This document shows, one piece after another, positions 10,170 through 22,984 of a DNA stretch of 64,000 nt. The notes below the pieces were generated by a model. The model made no database searches, was not told the DNA's origin, and was given only the letters and a program-made list of their open reading frames with translations. The position numbers were made by a program, and so were the translations under genes. The DNA is taken from assembly GCF_032062135.1 (NCBI RefSeq), contig NC_092859.1:44870388-44934387 (forward strand), written 5' to 3'. Numbering within the stretch: the first letter of the stretch is position 1; every line of letters begins with the position of its first letter. This stretch comes from Pyxicephalus adspersus (lineage: Eukaryota > Chordata > Amphibia > Anura > Pyxicephalidae).

Positions 10170-11816
10170 CTTTTTACTCTCATGAATATGAATGAATATG
10201 AATATAATACCCCTAAAGAAGCCAATAGGCAAAAGGCCTCAGGTTAAGAGACATCTAGCTTTTCTTTTCCATAACTGTGAAGAAAAAAACTTATTTCATG
10301 ATTGGAGAATCTATGTGAAGAGGTCAGGAACATCTTAGTTTAAACAGGTGTTGACCTGTAATTTCTTGATTGGAATCATGTTTTGATAAATTATATGTTT
10401 TTATATATGTAATACTGAGACAATATTACAAGTTATATCGGCAATCAAAAACCCCATCTTTTTTTTTTTCTGTTCAGTGTTGTATCTGACTTCAACTCAC
10501 ATTTGAGTGGGGTGTGGCAAACTATAAACCAAACAATGCAGAACAATAGAGAGTAGTCTATACCCCCATTTCTTATTTGCAACTGTTTTATTATGTTTTA
10601 TTGTTTACTTGTTTTTACTCTTTGGTTTATATGTATAGTGTTTATGGTTTTTCCAAACTAGCTAATCACACATTGTAAGAAAACAAAGAGGGTCAAGAAG
10701 AGGTGGGCAGAAAGGATTTCAGACATCTTTACTTGGAAGGTAATCATTACTAGCTTTTCACTCAACTCATATGCTAGCTAAGCTTAGAAATTTACAATAG
10801 CAGAAGAAGATTTTTTTTTTTACTTACACCATTTCCAACCTATTATCATAGCTGCAAAATAAACCAGTGAGTAGAAGGGCAGCTGTGATGGCTTACTGCT
10901 GTTCTCCAGCAGATAGTTATCATTGTTGTGGTAACAATATCTTCCCTACATAATTACCAGTTTCTGTGCAATTTTAATGTTTGTCATGAATGGCCATGGT
11001 TATGTTAGGCTCAATTGTGCATAGTATATTTTAGCTACCTATACTATAACTATCCAAGGGTTAAAACAAACAGATAAAAAGAGGAAACAACAGATGCTGC
11101 GGTTCTGTATTGCTTGATACGGTCACACATTTCATAAATCTCCTCCACACAGATGAGTTCAGAGACTGATGAGCAAGTGTCACCATAATTAAAGAAAAGA
11201 ACGTAAAGAGCCAGAAGAAAAATATGAGCTCATTGTAATTGTCTTAAGTGTCATATGCTTTGGCATTTTTCCACAAAGCTCTCCCCCCCTCCACACACAC
11301 ACACATTTTATCCAATTCTTTCTTTCAAAACAATAAATCCGGAATGTAGCTTTACAATTTCAGTTGGCATTGAACCAAGCTAGACTTATGTTCGGAAGCT
11401 AAGCAGCCTTCTCAATGGGTTTGTCAGGATTTATACAAGGTTGCGTTTGTACAGAGCACTTCCACCTACACAAAGAGAGAAACCTCTGCTTTTTTACTAG
11501 GGACCTTACATACTGCAACCTTGTTGTACAAAATGCTAAATATTCAGCGTGGTAACTAAATGTTGTAGTGGCCTTGCTGGATGAGTTTTTGGATGAAGGT
11601 AGAAATTCAATTTTCAAGCATTTTTGCCCTTAGCGCATTTGAAACATTCATATGTATCTGACTAATGGCACATGGAAGGTCTTACAAATACAAAAAAAGT
11701 TACTGATACTGGAGGCCTTTTTCTTCCATTCACCCACTGCAATGTGACATCTCCTTTTTGGCCTCCCCCACAAGCTTACAGCTTTTCATCCTTCATCTGC
11801 TCCTTGCATCTAACGT
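10170..11816. other. AT-rich stretch, nothing recognised
   Basis: It contains a short C-run followed by a CA repeat (about 11283-11305) and T-runs, but no gene signal that I can support. Confidence 0.45.
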
Positions 11817-11832
11817 CCCCCCCCCCCCCCCC
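11817..11832. repeat. C16 homopolymer tract
   Basis: Sixteen consecutive C bases. Its length is likely to vary between individuals and to be error-prone in sequencing. On the opposite strand it is a G-run that could join a G-quadruplex. Confidence 0.85.
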
Positions 11833-11888
11833 TTATATTTTTATGTTTTTATTAAATAATGTGGATTTTGTTTTATGACACTGCTTTT

Positions 11889-11995
11889 AAAATGTGGAAT
11901 CAGACATTCCTACAATTATTCCCTGATGGGGAATAACTGCCATTGAAATACACACAAGGGAATGTTTGAGGGAATGTCAGATTCACTGTTTTATA
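11889..11995. repeat. Short inverted-repeat element of about 107 bp
   Basis: AATGTGGAATCAGACATTCC at the left is close to the reverse complement of GGAATGTCAGATTCACTG at the right, with further complementary CATTCC/GGAATG words between. It ends just before the TCTA microsatellite, which fits a MITE with a tandem-repeat-prone flank. Confidence 0.5.
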
Positions 11996-12001
11996 GAGAC
12001 C

Positions 12002-12061
<60 letters not shown>

Positions 12062-12070
12062 ATATCTATC
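12002..12070. repeat. (CTAT)n microsatellite
   Basis: About 17 tandem CTAT units, with one interruption (TATATC) near the right end. The translated Tyr-Leu-Ser-Ile repeat in this frame is an artefact of the repeat. Confidence 0.95.
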
Positions 12071-12074
12071 TTAT

Positions 12075-13075
12075 TGTATCCAAATGTTTATAGAAGTACT
12101 ATTATGCCTTTATTTATTTGTTTTGTATGCATTATGTTTCTTATAAATTAATTATTTAAAACAAGTAATCTTGTCATCTACTTCCTTTGAAAATGATTTT
12201 GTTTTTTATTTCATTTTATTTCATATCATTCCAAAAGGCATCATATGAAGCCAGGTAGAGTAAGACATGCATCTATTAGCAAAAGGACCTTGTATAGGTA
12301 AGCAGATCTAATATACTTTTGTATCAGAACGGTAGTTTTTTAATCCCTCAACAAGACCCAGTCTCAGTCATATTCTCCAAAATTTAGCAAACATTACTAT
12401 GAAATAAATGTGCCTTAGGTGTTAATTATAGTTGGGAAGTTTGCCTAGTTTGTGCCATCCAGGTCAGCTTTAAAGAACTCCAAGTCATTCAGATAAAAGA
12501 ATGGAAAGGCAACATTTTTTTTAGAAGTAAACACTTCTGCTGAACAACTTGTAAAAATGTTACTCTAGCTGCATGATCATTAAAAACAGGTCTCTGTGTA
12601 TGAGGGGGCAAATATGAACATTTCCATTTATTATGAAGTGTTCACACACAGAGATTTCTTGTTGGAAAAGCTTTAGTGGCTTGAGCATATATTCCCACAT
12701 CATTTTTGTCTACAAAGGATTTGAATTAGTTTCTATATTTTGACAAAAAAATCAGTCATCCTGAGTCAGTCAATTCACTTAGTATCTTACAAAGGGTATC
12801 TGTGCTTTAATAGAAAGGCAAGGGTCTCCTGTGCATTTTTCCTTGGGAGACACTCTTTAAATATTATGCAGTTTAGCCAAAGTACATTTGGGTAGTTGTT
12901 CTATTTGCCGGTAAAAAGAATCATGAGTGTCAATTATCATTCCTCATAGAGAAAACGGGGTTCCCCAAAATAACTTCAGCAGTCCACAAAAGCAGACACA
13001 ACCAGTGGCTCAAATAAACCAGTGCTTGTTTTTCGAACCATGTATAGAAAAAATATATACCACCAAGGAAGTATG
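12075..13075. other. AT-rich stretch, nothing recognised
   Basis: No recognised gene or element. Confidence 0.5.
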
Positions 13076-13260
13076 CCCTACAGCAGAGGTAGGCAAACTC
13101 TGGCCTTTAGGCCAGAAACGGCCTAGCCAGTATTCCGGTCCTGCTTAACAGCCCCCTGGTTATTTATCGTTGGATCCGGCCTAATTGAATTGTTGCGTTA
13201 AAGCGAAGTCCTGCAATATAATCGATATCATCGAGTTCCCGCACAGTAACCCCAATTACT

Positions 13261-13482
13261 ATGCCTAAGGAGCAGAAGCAAAGCACAGCTACCAGTCTCC
13301 GGAAGGTTGACCTCAAACGCTGTGTCTTCAACCCCGAATGGACTGATGAATTATTCTTCATCCAACGCGGCAACAAAGCCCTGTGTTTGGTGTGCAACAA
13401 CACCAACAGCACTTTCAATCGATCAAATCTCAAGGGGCATTTCAATGCCAAGCACATACACACGTACAGTGATTTTCTTTGA
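13261..13482 (+). CDS. N-terminal zinc-finger remnant of a hAT transposase
   Basis: The 73-codon frame starts MPKEQKQ and continues with FNPEWTDELFF, then CLVCNN, then SNLKGHFNAKH. The spacing of the Cys pair (C-x2-C) and the later His pair (H-x4-H, in HFNAKH) is a BED/C2HC-like DNA-binding finger as found at the start of SCAND3/ZBED/GTF2IRD2-type domesticated hAT proteins. The frame then runs into TYSDFL and stops, where the family continues with hundreds of residues. Alone it could make a DNA-binding peptide without catalytic function. Whether it is transcribed is unknown. Confidence 0.6.
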   Translation: MPKEQKQSTATSLRKVDLKRCVFNPEWTDELFFIQRGNKALCLVCNNTNSTFNRSNLKGHFNAKHIHTYSDFL

Positions 13483-13558
13483 CTTCTACCGTCAGCTGCC
13501 ACATGCTCAGTTTCCAATGTTGTTAGCCCGTGCCAAGTGTGTAATGTGCAATGTTTGG

Positions 13559-13670
13559 CAGCACTTATTCGTGCGAGCAGCTGTTCTCCAAGATAAAGTT
13601 TTGTAAGAACAAGCCGCGCTCTCAGCTCACTAACAATCACCTTAATGGCATTCTGTTGCTGAACTCCTAA
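13559..13670 (+). pseudogene. hAT C-terminal dimerisation-domain remnant
   Basis: In the frame through GGC AGC ACT TAT TCG, the sequence reads YSCEQLFSKIKFCKNK, then RSQLTNNHLN, then a stop after GILLLNS. The CEQLFS(K/R)(I/M)K...RS(R/Q)LT..HL pattern is the conserved hAT C-terminal dimerisation helix region. It is in a different context from the finger frame, and the middle of the transposase is missing. Confidence 0.7.
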
Positions 13671-13854
13671 TCATTAGAACTTGATATTGTATCTGTCTCT
13701 AAGAACATACAACATCATGTTTCCCATTGATCGTACTGTATTTTTAAATAAAAAACCTTTCCTTGGACACCTTGTTTCTTCTGGCCTAGTGTACCTTCTT
13801 GACCTCCTGAAATGGCCTAGTAGTCCAAAAAGTTTACTGACCCCTGCTCTACAG

Positions 13855-16614
13855 TGTGAGAATAAAATATTATTGATTATCCAAATGCAATTATAAAATG
13901 GTTAGAAATGTAATTTTTTAATGAAAATGAAGAAAGTGGGAAATTCCTCTTCTCTCTTAAGTGGTGTCAAATGGTAGATGTCTATTCTCTCAGACCTCAA
14001 CCTTTACAGCCAATTGGAGTGTTCTAATAAGGACTGTTATTGTATTATTTGTATATATTATTGTGTTTCAAATACAAAAGAAGTTGTGCATTCCCATTTT
14101 ACTACTTTAAATCCTAACATAATCTACTTACTTATTCAATAATGACACCATCTGGCAGTATTTTTGCAAAGGCATAAAAAATCAAAATACCCGCCAGAAA
14201 AGTCGCTGAGAAATTAGTTAATTAGGGAAATCTTGATATGACATGCACAGCTTCCTCCATTCCTTGCCTGTGGCAACATACACACATCATTATATTAATG
14301 GTTAATTCCTCATGTTCATTCTCCACTGGGTTCCCGATGATAAGAAATCTGTAATGTATTTATACTTTATTGGATGCATTATTGCATAAAATCATTATTT
14401 TTGCATTTTCTTCTTTTTTTTTTTCTACTGTTTAATCATTTATATTGTCCATACAGTTCTTACAGATTGCAGTTGTAATTATATTTTAAGATTCTCAACC
14501 TAAACAAAACATAATAACAAGTACAACAAGTACTAATCTGCAAATTATTTGCACGTTGTTTGTATTGTAAACATTGCTGATGACAAAATAATTTAAAATA
14601 ATTTTTGATCATAGAGTTTCAAAATTTGACTGGATAAAATTTAATTCAATGTAGAAATGTGAATATACTGCTAATTATTGCTAATTTGATCTTTTTGTTT
14701 TTAAGTCTTTAACTAACTGATTGCAATGACCCGGGACAATATATTGTCACCTAAATTTCTTGGTGAAGAATCAGGGAGACCTGTTGGAACATGATCTAAA
14801 TGAAAATGTGTTTTTTATGTAAAGCAGAGCAGGAAATATGATTTTGGGGGCATGTGCAGCTGCTTATTGATGAAAATATGTACCAAACCCTTCCAATAAC
14901 ATGTTTGCGGAACATATTAAAGCTAATACCCCTAATAACTGTGCAGTGTTAACTAATTCTACCTAAGGATAACGTGAAATATCAGCGGCCATAGATTTCA
15001 GTGCAAATCATAGTCAGGAAAGTGCATTTCTAAATCTGCGCACCAGTTTTAGGAGATAATTACAAAGCCCCTGAACACATTATTGACCCCATCGTTGCAC
15101 AGGGATATTAGGGGGAACCAGGGAAAATGTCTCAAGCTAAAAAATGTCCACTTCTGGCCTAAAAAATACACTTTCCTAACTATATTTTAATTTTTATTTA
15201 TGAATTTGTTTTTTGGGCGATAACTTGGCGATACTGTGCTCAGGAGTTTGGCAATTAAATTTGGTGGATTTGGTTTGGTCCTATACACTTAAATTATGTT
15301 TAAGGAAACAAAGGAGCCCGTGATTTCCCTGTCTTTCCTTTGTTACTTTTGTGATGATTTCACATCCAGAGGCTTTGTAATTAACTCACAAAGCCAGAAA
15401 TGTCAATTCACAAAAATTGTTCTAATGCCAAAGCAATTTCATGAAAATTGCCTAATCATGTAGAAACAATTAGACTGATTTACTAAAGGGGTTTATTCTG
15501 TATACTTAGCAAATTGGATTATCACTCTGTAGGGGATAAGCCATTAAGCCTAATAAACGTAGTGGAAATTCGCCACCATGTTTCTTTTTTTTTCCTCCTA
15601 GAGATAATCTTTGCCCATCTTGATTGGAAGTATCAGGGTACTAGCGAGTGGGCTTTCATTTATCCCTGACACACACAAAAGAAGCCGGGATTGCTTGGGT
15701 TTTCTTGGGCAACCAAAGCTGACTTTGCTTATGCACAGCTCAGCTTTGTTGGCAGAAACACGAAGCAACAGGGACATCGCCTGTCCTTTTCTGCAATAAT
15801 GACCTGCAAGGTTGGGCATTTGTTTCACTGAGCTCAACTGCTTTTACATCAACTACGGTCCTTCAAAGATGCAACAGGGCAATAATGGAATTTAATTCTA
15901 ATAGATTTCAGTCTTAACACAAAAATCCCTCCCTTCCCCTTTATATAATGTAATCATAGCAGCTGATGTAAGCAGGGGATCTGCAAGGTAACTCTTATTA
16001 GGAATATAATAGGAGGCAACTGGAGACAGGGCAATGAACAATTTGACAGAGACTAATGTTTTGCTGGGAATAAGAAATTAAAACCAGATATAGTAACATT
16101 AAAGGAACTAAATACCAAACTTACTCAAAAAAGAAAGTGAGCGAGTAGCTCCTTATTGCAGAAGGAACAAGCTAAAAATCATGCCAAAATCAAACTAATT
16201 TTAAAATTGTCTCTGATACCTAATATATACCTATGAACCAAATCCAAACCATTATGTACATATGAATTTTATTACATTATTTTAAAATTAGCCTTTAACC
16301 TGGACACTAAACCTTGACACTAAACCTTAAACTCTTAAAAAAAATGTCTGGTATTGTTGGTGCTAACTTACACCCATATATTACTTAATAACCACCACCA
16401 ACTGATATCCACTGTTCTTGTAGAGTCATCAGAAAATAGGTGCAGTTACATGTAAAACTGAATTAGTTCTGCCCAAATACTTGGACAAGAGACTCAACTG
16501 CTTACTCCCCCTGAAATTTCTTGGCTGTCATGATCCAGCAGAAAGGAAATCCCAGTGACATCATGTGGGATCCGGCAACAGGCTCATAGCACATAGAATC
16601 TTATGAAAAGTATA
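13855..16614. other. AT-rich stretch, nothing recognised
   Basis: No gene or mobile element was recognised in 2.7 kb. The frames at 15598-15837 and 15611-15799 are antisense partners of one another and lack motifs. Confidence 0.45.
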
Positions 16615-16622
16615 GTATAGAC

Positions 16623-16900
16623 CAGTGGACGCCAACCTTTTGGATGTCATGTACCTCTGGACCGCGCATGTGTGGGGAGTCGCGTGTCCCTCAACGGAGA
16701 AGAAACTTCCCCCAGCGTCACATCATGATGCCAGAACCCACCCACTATCCCATGGCGGGTCTGAGCCTGAGATCCATATGGGAGACATGGTCCTTGGCTC
16801 TGGCCAGTGCAGTCCCCCAGCAAAGTTCTTCTCCTGACCCCGCTGGGGGGCGGTCAGGCCAGAGCCGCGGACCACCAAAATTTTCAATTGGCAACCGCTG
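16623..16900. mobile_element. hAT-type MITE, 278 bp
   Basis: It begins CAGTGGACGCCAACC and ends TTGGCAACCGCTG, imperfect inverted ends that fit the hAT CAGNG...CNCTG pattern. The 8-bp flanks are GTATAGAC (16615-16622) and ATATAGGC (16901-16908), six of eight matching. The interior is GC-rich (CCGCGGACC, CCCCGCTGGGG) and matches, in inverted orientation, the element at 55610-55896. The frames through it are not genes. Confidence 0.7.
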
Positions 16901-16908
16901 ATATAGGC

Positions 16909-19900
16909 TGTATCTGTACATGCAGTAGAGATTTAGTATTTATAAATATACTAAAAGAAAATGCCCAATGCTCACATAATTCCTGCACCAGTACAGGTAC
17001 ATGTATTGTACCTATTATCTTTAAAGAATAATGCACATATTGTGTGATCCTAGGTCTCCTATAGGTAAGTAATGAAAATAAAAGCTGACACCAGGTAGCA
17101 ATTGTTACAAGACAATGTGAACTAAAAGAATCAGCAAAGTATTGCATATATTGTTTGGTATTACTATTGTATGTCTTTACAATTGACACTTTAATTCAAT
17201 CTTCAATAACATTGTTCATACATCATACTAGGCACTCAGCCAGTCTTGACACCATGTAGCTGAAGGCTGCCTATTGAAACGAGTTCAATGGTGTGATCTT
17301 TGAAAGATATGCAGTGATTGTATCCTGAAAAACTATACATAGTAAAGCATCTCATTTTATGTGCAAATAAAGGCAGCACGAAACCTATACAAGTTTTTAC
17401 TAATCAGAAGTGCATGAATATAAAACAAGTGAGTACATTCTATTGTTTTTTTGGGGGGAATGTCCGTGATCTCTGCAATTCACTCTTTCCTTTATCCAGT
17501 ATTAATACTAATACCAAAATAGCAAAGGAGTGAAGAATCAAACAAGAAAACTGAACACATATGGTATACTCTAAGCTGCAAATTTGGAGGGGTGCCAGAG
17601 GGTGGTAGCAGCAAGTATTTATGAAAGTGTTTTTATTTCAATTCATATGTTTTTTAGTAACTATAGATAAAGCAGTGAATGTGTCAGTTACCTAATATTC
17701 ATCTGTATATGTTTTAATATACAGCATATAGTCAATGAATTAACACACCATCAGGAAATGTTTGATAAATTTGTTGTTTTATACCAAAATAATTCTTCTT
17801 TATGCCCAATGTAAATCTTCATACCTTTAAAGTATACTGAAATGCATGTATGTAACCCACTTTATGCCATGCACCAAAAGTTGAACCTGACCTTATTTTC
17901 TGACTTAGCACATTATAATACACCATAGTTGTTTTTGGGGTGCTATTTACAATTAGAGGAATTACAATATACTACTGTGTGCACACTTTAGGATCCTGTG
18001 TTGCCACAATTTAAAGGTGTAAAGCCAGTCATGTATTATTTGTTGGTGTGATATAGACAGGCTTTACAATATATCTAGAGATGAGCAAAAGTCCTAATGT
18101 GTCTGAAAATTGCTCATTCTCACATGCTCATTCCAAATATAACTTTTTCTATATGATTCAGATTGTTTATCCTAAACCTTTCTATGTGACGTGACATAAG
18201 AACTTACAGCAGTTGCCATGTTTATTCTAGTCTTATCTCCCTGCTGTGTCTCTCCGGTTCCAAGCGCTTAGCTTGCCCACAACACTTTCATCTGATTTAG
18301 GGGTCAGGATCAAGCAATTTCACATGGCTCCCAGTGGCTGGTACCTGGCGAGCCACTCCATCACTCTCACCGCAGCAATGGCACTTAAAGAACCAGCATC
18401 TGCTCATTCAGCATGGTACCACTAACTGCTGCGCCCAGTGATCCTCTTTGGGAATGTGGCTGTATGTAGCGGTTCCCTAATATGAGGAAGTGGTAAATGC
18501 GCTCCATATCTCATAGCCAGTGTGCATAAAGACTTACCATGGGTAAATTGGTGTGTGGGAATGGGGAGAGGGGTCCTGTGATTCATGAGCTGTTGTTCGC
18601 GTGGTGGGAAACTGCCAGTAACACTTTTTCCTGTAACAGACATTTCCTTGTGTTCTGTTACATGATTCTGTGGGTTTTGGAATGGACAACTAAAATAAAG
18701 TTACCAGGTGGTCTATATAGTATTCAGCAGCGGCAACTTCAGCCTCAAAAGCTTGGCACCTAGTGCAAACTACCTCTATGCTTCCTAGGTAGGCCAATGA
18801 TTTTTAAAACTCTTTTTTCCAAAGACAACTGCTGCTGCAGCTTCCAACGCTTGTTGCATGGAAGTCATAATGTGCAAGAAAAATAGTATTGCTTACAGAA
18901 CATGGGCTGCCCCTAGGAATGCAAAAGAAAAGGTGGGACTGGAGCTTTAAAAAAGTGCATAATGTAAGTTTAGGAAAGCTATGCTTCCAAATCTCCGGCT
19001 GATTGATTTAATCTAAAGGTTAAACTGAAACAAGAGAATTGTCAGCACATGCAGAATATGCCCTGAAACATAATGGCAATGCAAAATGGCAATTGCAAAA
19101 TATACTGTTCAAATATGCACACCTAGATATTCTGAAAACTGGCCCAGAATAAAAATCATCCTTCTGAAACATAAACCTGTCTATGAAGTATTGTGTTAGA
19201 AATCACACAACCCTAACCATAGGTTGTCAGATACAAGTAATTCCAGCTAGTATTCTCCAATTTGTCTACATTGTCAGCTACCTGGTGCACTAGTCATTAG
19301 ATTCCTGGAAACATGAAATGCAGCAGAGTGTGGATGATAAGCTCCACAGAACATATGGATTGGAAGAAACAGTAATTAAACCTGCTCCCTCCCCTCAGCC
19401 TGTTTGTCCTTTTCTTTCCCTGAGATCTCCTCTCCGTTACATGAAATTTCTATATTTTGTGTTCAGGCATACAATAGTAAATGGCTCAAATTTACTGTAA
19501 TAACAATACATTCAGCTGTGCTGTTTCATAGGATGTCTCTTTGGGTTGTCGTGTTCACATTGAATCAGAGGATAAAAACAAACTGTGCATACAACATTAG
19601 GCTCATGCCTATCCCACATTCCCCATGAACACTCTGATGTTGTTCAAAAGGGGAATTCTGGGCTACATTATTTATTTCCAGTATAGTTTATTTATTTAGT
19701 AACTTTGTATTATACTGGACACATATTCTCCAGCTGTTGTACCCAACCATCAATGTGATCTTTCATTCAGGACTAAAGTTGCATGCAGTGACTCTTCCCT
19801 GTTCAAAGAAGCCCAAGGCTGAAGACTGAAATAAAGAAAACAGAAAGCCACTTAAAAAGATGCAAAAGAAAAGTAAATAGAATAAAAACAACCTTATCAG

Positions 19901-20690
19901 AGTGTTAGACATTGAAGAATCTTTGCTTTGCCAACCACTGGTACATAATGCCTAGGGGAACATAGATACAGGTAATCACAGGACCAGTATATAGATATGA
20001 CTTGCCTTTGCAAGTTCTTGATTTCCACTGTACCAAAGCCAAATCAGGAATGAAAGCTGTTTTAAAGAACATTATAATGCAGTTCTCCAAAATGTAAATG
20101 TTCTCCATAATGCTTGCATTTTCCACCATATTTAGATTTAAAAACAAAGACTTTTTGGAAACATGGAAAATGGGAATGAAGTGGCATTTGGATTTAATTA
20201 ACAGGTAAAATTTATTCTTCGACAATAAAACCACAAGAAAGAGTTCTTCTATATTTTTATAGTCTATATTTTGTTTTAACATTTGTACAAGATTAGCACA
20301 ACACAACAATCACCCCCTTGACTAACCATCTCTACATGTTTCATGGAATTCAAATCTATCTCAATATTTGACGCAAATTATTCCACTCTTTCCCCCTCCC
20401 ACATAATCTTGTGCCTATAAAGAAGATTGCGTTTAATTCTTTAGTTTAGTACATTTCAATAGCATGCAAAAAAAGCCATTATTTTTGTTTTTTATGCTCC
20501 AACCTTTTCTCTACCTGTTTAATATGGGAGAACCTTTGAAATAACTTTCAGGTCTCCAGGGAAAAAATTATTACTACATCTTCAGTTTATAGTATATAAT
20601 CCTCAGCCTTTATAGCATGATTGTCAGTAGGAAGATTACTCCTACATTTCTGGCTAGTGGGAAGAATGTCTTAACCTGAAAGGTACAAAT
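16909..20690. other. Mostly AT-rich stretch, one GC-richer patch
   Basis: A GC-richer patch lies at about 18230-18620 (for example around CCAGTGGCTGGTACCTGGCG), but no coding motif or element end was recognised. The 134-codon minus-strand frame at 19905-20309 has no domain I know and lies in AT-rich DNA, so I do not call it a gene. Confidence 0.4.
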
Positions 20691-20700
20691 TACTCATTGC

Positions 20701-20770
20701 TCAAGGAACCCCTAGCCACCTCTGGAGGATCCCTAAGGTTCTACAGAACCCTGGTTGAGAAGCACCAGTC
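20701..20770. mobile_element. hAT-type MITE end fragment
   Basis: The sequence ends GGTTCTACAGAACCCTGGTT followed by GAGAAGCACCAG. Its reverse complement starts CTGGTGCTTCTCAACCAGGG, a common hAT-MITE terminus (CAGTGNTTCTCAACC type). No opposite end was found nearby, so it is partial. Confidence 0.45.
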
Positions 20771-22017
20771 TAGAAACTTAAGTTGTTGTGCTCCACCTAC
20801 CTCGTATTCACTACAAGCACTCAATTGACACTGTTAAAATTGCTTATTAAATAAACCCTCTTTACTAATGGTAACTAATTGTAAAGATTAGTTATAATTA
20901 CAATTTTTTAAATTAAAGATGAATAAGAATTATTAAAAAAATACCAAGATAACACAATAGAATAAAGATTAGTACCAGGAATATGTGAAAACCTTCCTTA
21001 CATTTCTGGAGGTGACTTTTCAGACCAAAAAACAAACATTGTTAGTATGGGTCAATTGCACAATTTAAATCACTGCCACATCCCTTATATGTCCAATGAC
21101 AAAGGATAAAGAAAACAACAAATGGGACTTTAATTCACCCCAGCATTGAAAGCCTCTTTAAAATGAAAGCAAACTTTAACAAATAAATCCATGAATTATT
21201 ATATTTTCCAAACATATAAAACATCAAGCATTGGTACAATACAGAGTGGTCCCAAAAAGAGTTTCTCACTCAACGCATTTTGATGACTTTTTGTTTCCTC
21301 TGGAGTTTTACTTGAGACCTGTACCATCATTATCCTTGTGTTACTTTTCAAATTCAAGATGCATCATATGCTCCCTTTATATTAACCTGTGGTCCAAGCC
21401 CATGAACGAAACAGCAGAAGGGTGTGTTAAATGTGCCATCTACCTATTGTTGAACCTCCATATGTACATTGGTCAGATTAAAAGTTTCATCCATCCTTAA
21501 AAATGATCCTCAGCTATATCCACCTAATATTGGGGTGCCATTAAGGTCCAATTTTTTCTTTTCTCTGACTTTTCAGACCAGTTGGGGTATAACAAGGAGA
21601 AAAGATAAAAGGAATCATATTTTTTTCTTTTTCATAATCATTAGAATGATAATATGTTATATGACCATATTTTTTCCAACTATGTAGAATACAGTGCGTC
21701 AGCACATTGCCCTATAATTAGAACTGTATCTGTATATCATTTGGCAGAATTACATATGATAATTTATTTATTGTGAGTATTTTGGCTGCAGGGAATTGCT
21801 ATTGTATTGCTATTGCTATTGTATCAAAGCTATTGTATATTGTATCAAAGTATGTGACACTCATTCAAGGGGTGCTAGTAGCCCTTGCTGAGAAAAAAAA
21901 TGAGCTTTCTAATGGTATTTAGCATTGGGGTAAAACATGTCAGAGGAGGAGGTCCAAAACAAAGACTATGTTTTGCTATAAGGAACAATAAAGTTTTTAC
22001 ATTTGGTAGATATAGCG
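20771..22017. other. AT-rich stretch, nothing recognised
   Basis: No gene. A short tandem of 'attgctattgt' words lies at about 21795-21850. The stretch at 21880-22010 contains AAAACATGTC and an AATAAAG signal, and may be an LTR- or LINE-tail relic, but support is weak. Confidence 0.4.
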
Positions 22018-22083
22018 TTAACCACCTAGCCGTTAAGCCCGACCTTCGTTCGGGCAAAAAAAAAAACGGCTAGGATGGTTAAC
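22017..22083. repeat. Nested hairpin at the left end of the TTAA element
   Basis: GTTAACCACCTAGCCGTT pairs with AACGGCTAGGATGGTTAAC, leaving one bulge. Inside, GCCCGA pairs with TTCGGGC. The outer stem regenerates a TTAA at both ends of the hairpin itself. Confidence 0.75.
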
Positions 22084-22414
22084 CCCGAGATTTTTCCCAT
22101 CCATACTTACCTGGTCCCCCTGTGCTCATCCAGCGCCGTTTTCGTATTCCAGCGTCGTCCTCCGTCCAGCGTCGTCCGTCGATCTCCCTCTCCAGCGTCG
22201 GGTGCCAGCGGGACTGGTAAGATGCCGGCCGACATCTTGTGTACTGCCGCCCGGCATCTTACCTGGTCCCGCTGATTGTCCCACGTCCTTCTCCGGATGA
22301 TCTCTGAAGGGAGAAGCCGTCCGGCGGAGAAAAAAAAAACCGGACGGCTCCTCCCTGCGTGCGTGATGACGTCGGCGCGTGTGCAGGAAATTCAAATAGA
22401 AACTCATTCATTCA

Positions 22415-22853
22415 TTTTGTATTGGATTCAATACAAACTCCTGTATTCAAACCAATACAAAATAATTCAAATAAATACAAAGTGTGTAATTGGTAAATTC
22501 AAACTGTCATTTTGTATTGGATTGGATACAAACTCCCGTATCCAATCTAATACAAAAAATTAAAAAAAAATAAAATAAAAGTAAATAACTTGGAAATTCA
22601 AATTTATATTTTGTATTTGATTGGATACAAACTTGCGTATCCAATCCAATACAAAATAATATAAAATTAATACAAAGTACATAACTGGTAAATTCAAACG
22701 CTCATTTTGTATTGGATTGAATACAAACTCCTGTATCCAATCCAATACAAAAAAATAAAAAAATAAATAAAATAAAAGTAAATAACATGGAAATTCAAAT
22801 TCTTATTTTGTATTGGATTGGATACAAACTCCCGTATCCAATCAATACAAAAT
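22415..22853. repeat. Five tandem ~97-bp units, each with a hairpin
   Basis: Five hairpins begin near 22415, 22510, 22607, 22704 and 22805, a regular 95-101-bp period. Each reads TTTTGTATTGGATT, GATACAAACTC, CCGTATCCAATC and CAATACAAAAT in order, so the two halves pair. Each is preceded by an AAATTCAAA word and separated by A-rich spacers. Some bases change on both arms, for example GGATTGAATACAAA with TGTATCC. Confidence 0.85.
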
Positions 22854-22984
22854 AATTCAAAACAAACCCCAATAAATACAGAATCAAAGTTTTAAAAATT
22901 GCCACTTATTCCCTGGATGGCTAGTGTGTAACACTGTGTCTTATCTTACCTTTGCTGATCTTCGCCTAATTTTGACCATTTGCT

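Larger units (their letters stand above)
13084..13846 (+). mobile_element. Internally deleted hAT transposon with near-perfect TSD
   Basis: The element begins CAGAGGTAGGCAAACTCTGG and ends AGTTTACTGACCCCTG. These inverted ends are of the CAGGGGT(C/A)GGCAAACT type found in Charlie-like hAT elements. The flanking 8-mers are CCCTACAG (13076-13083) and CTCTACAG (13847-13854), a hAT-length duplication with one mismatch. At 763 bp it is far shorter than an autonomous hAT (about 2.5-4 kb). It keeps both coding extremities of the transposase but has lost the catalytic middle. Confidence 0.85.

Noticed and set aside
13164..13640. 158-codon minus-strand frame
   Set aside because: It is the antisense shadow of the hAT zinc-finger remnant at 13261-13482 and the dimerisation relic.
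15480..15590. Another palindrome-family copy starting GACTGATTTACTAAAG
   Set aside because: Only the first ~15 bases resemble the family. No arm or centre follows.
19905..20309. 134-codon minus-strand open frame
   Set aside because: Rich in Ile, Leu, Phe, Lys and Asn as expected from AT-rich DNA. No domain, no start context and no exon structure.
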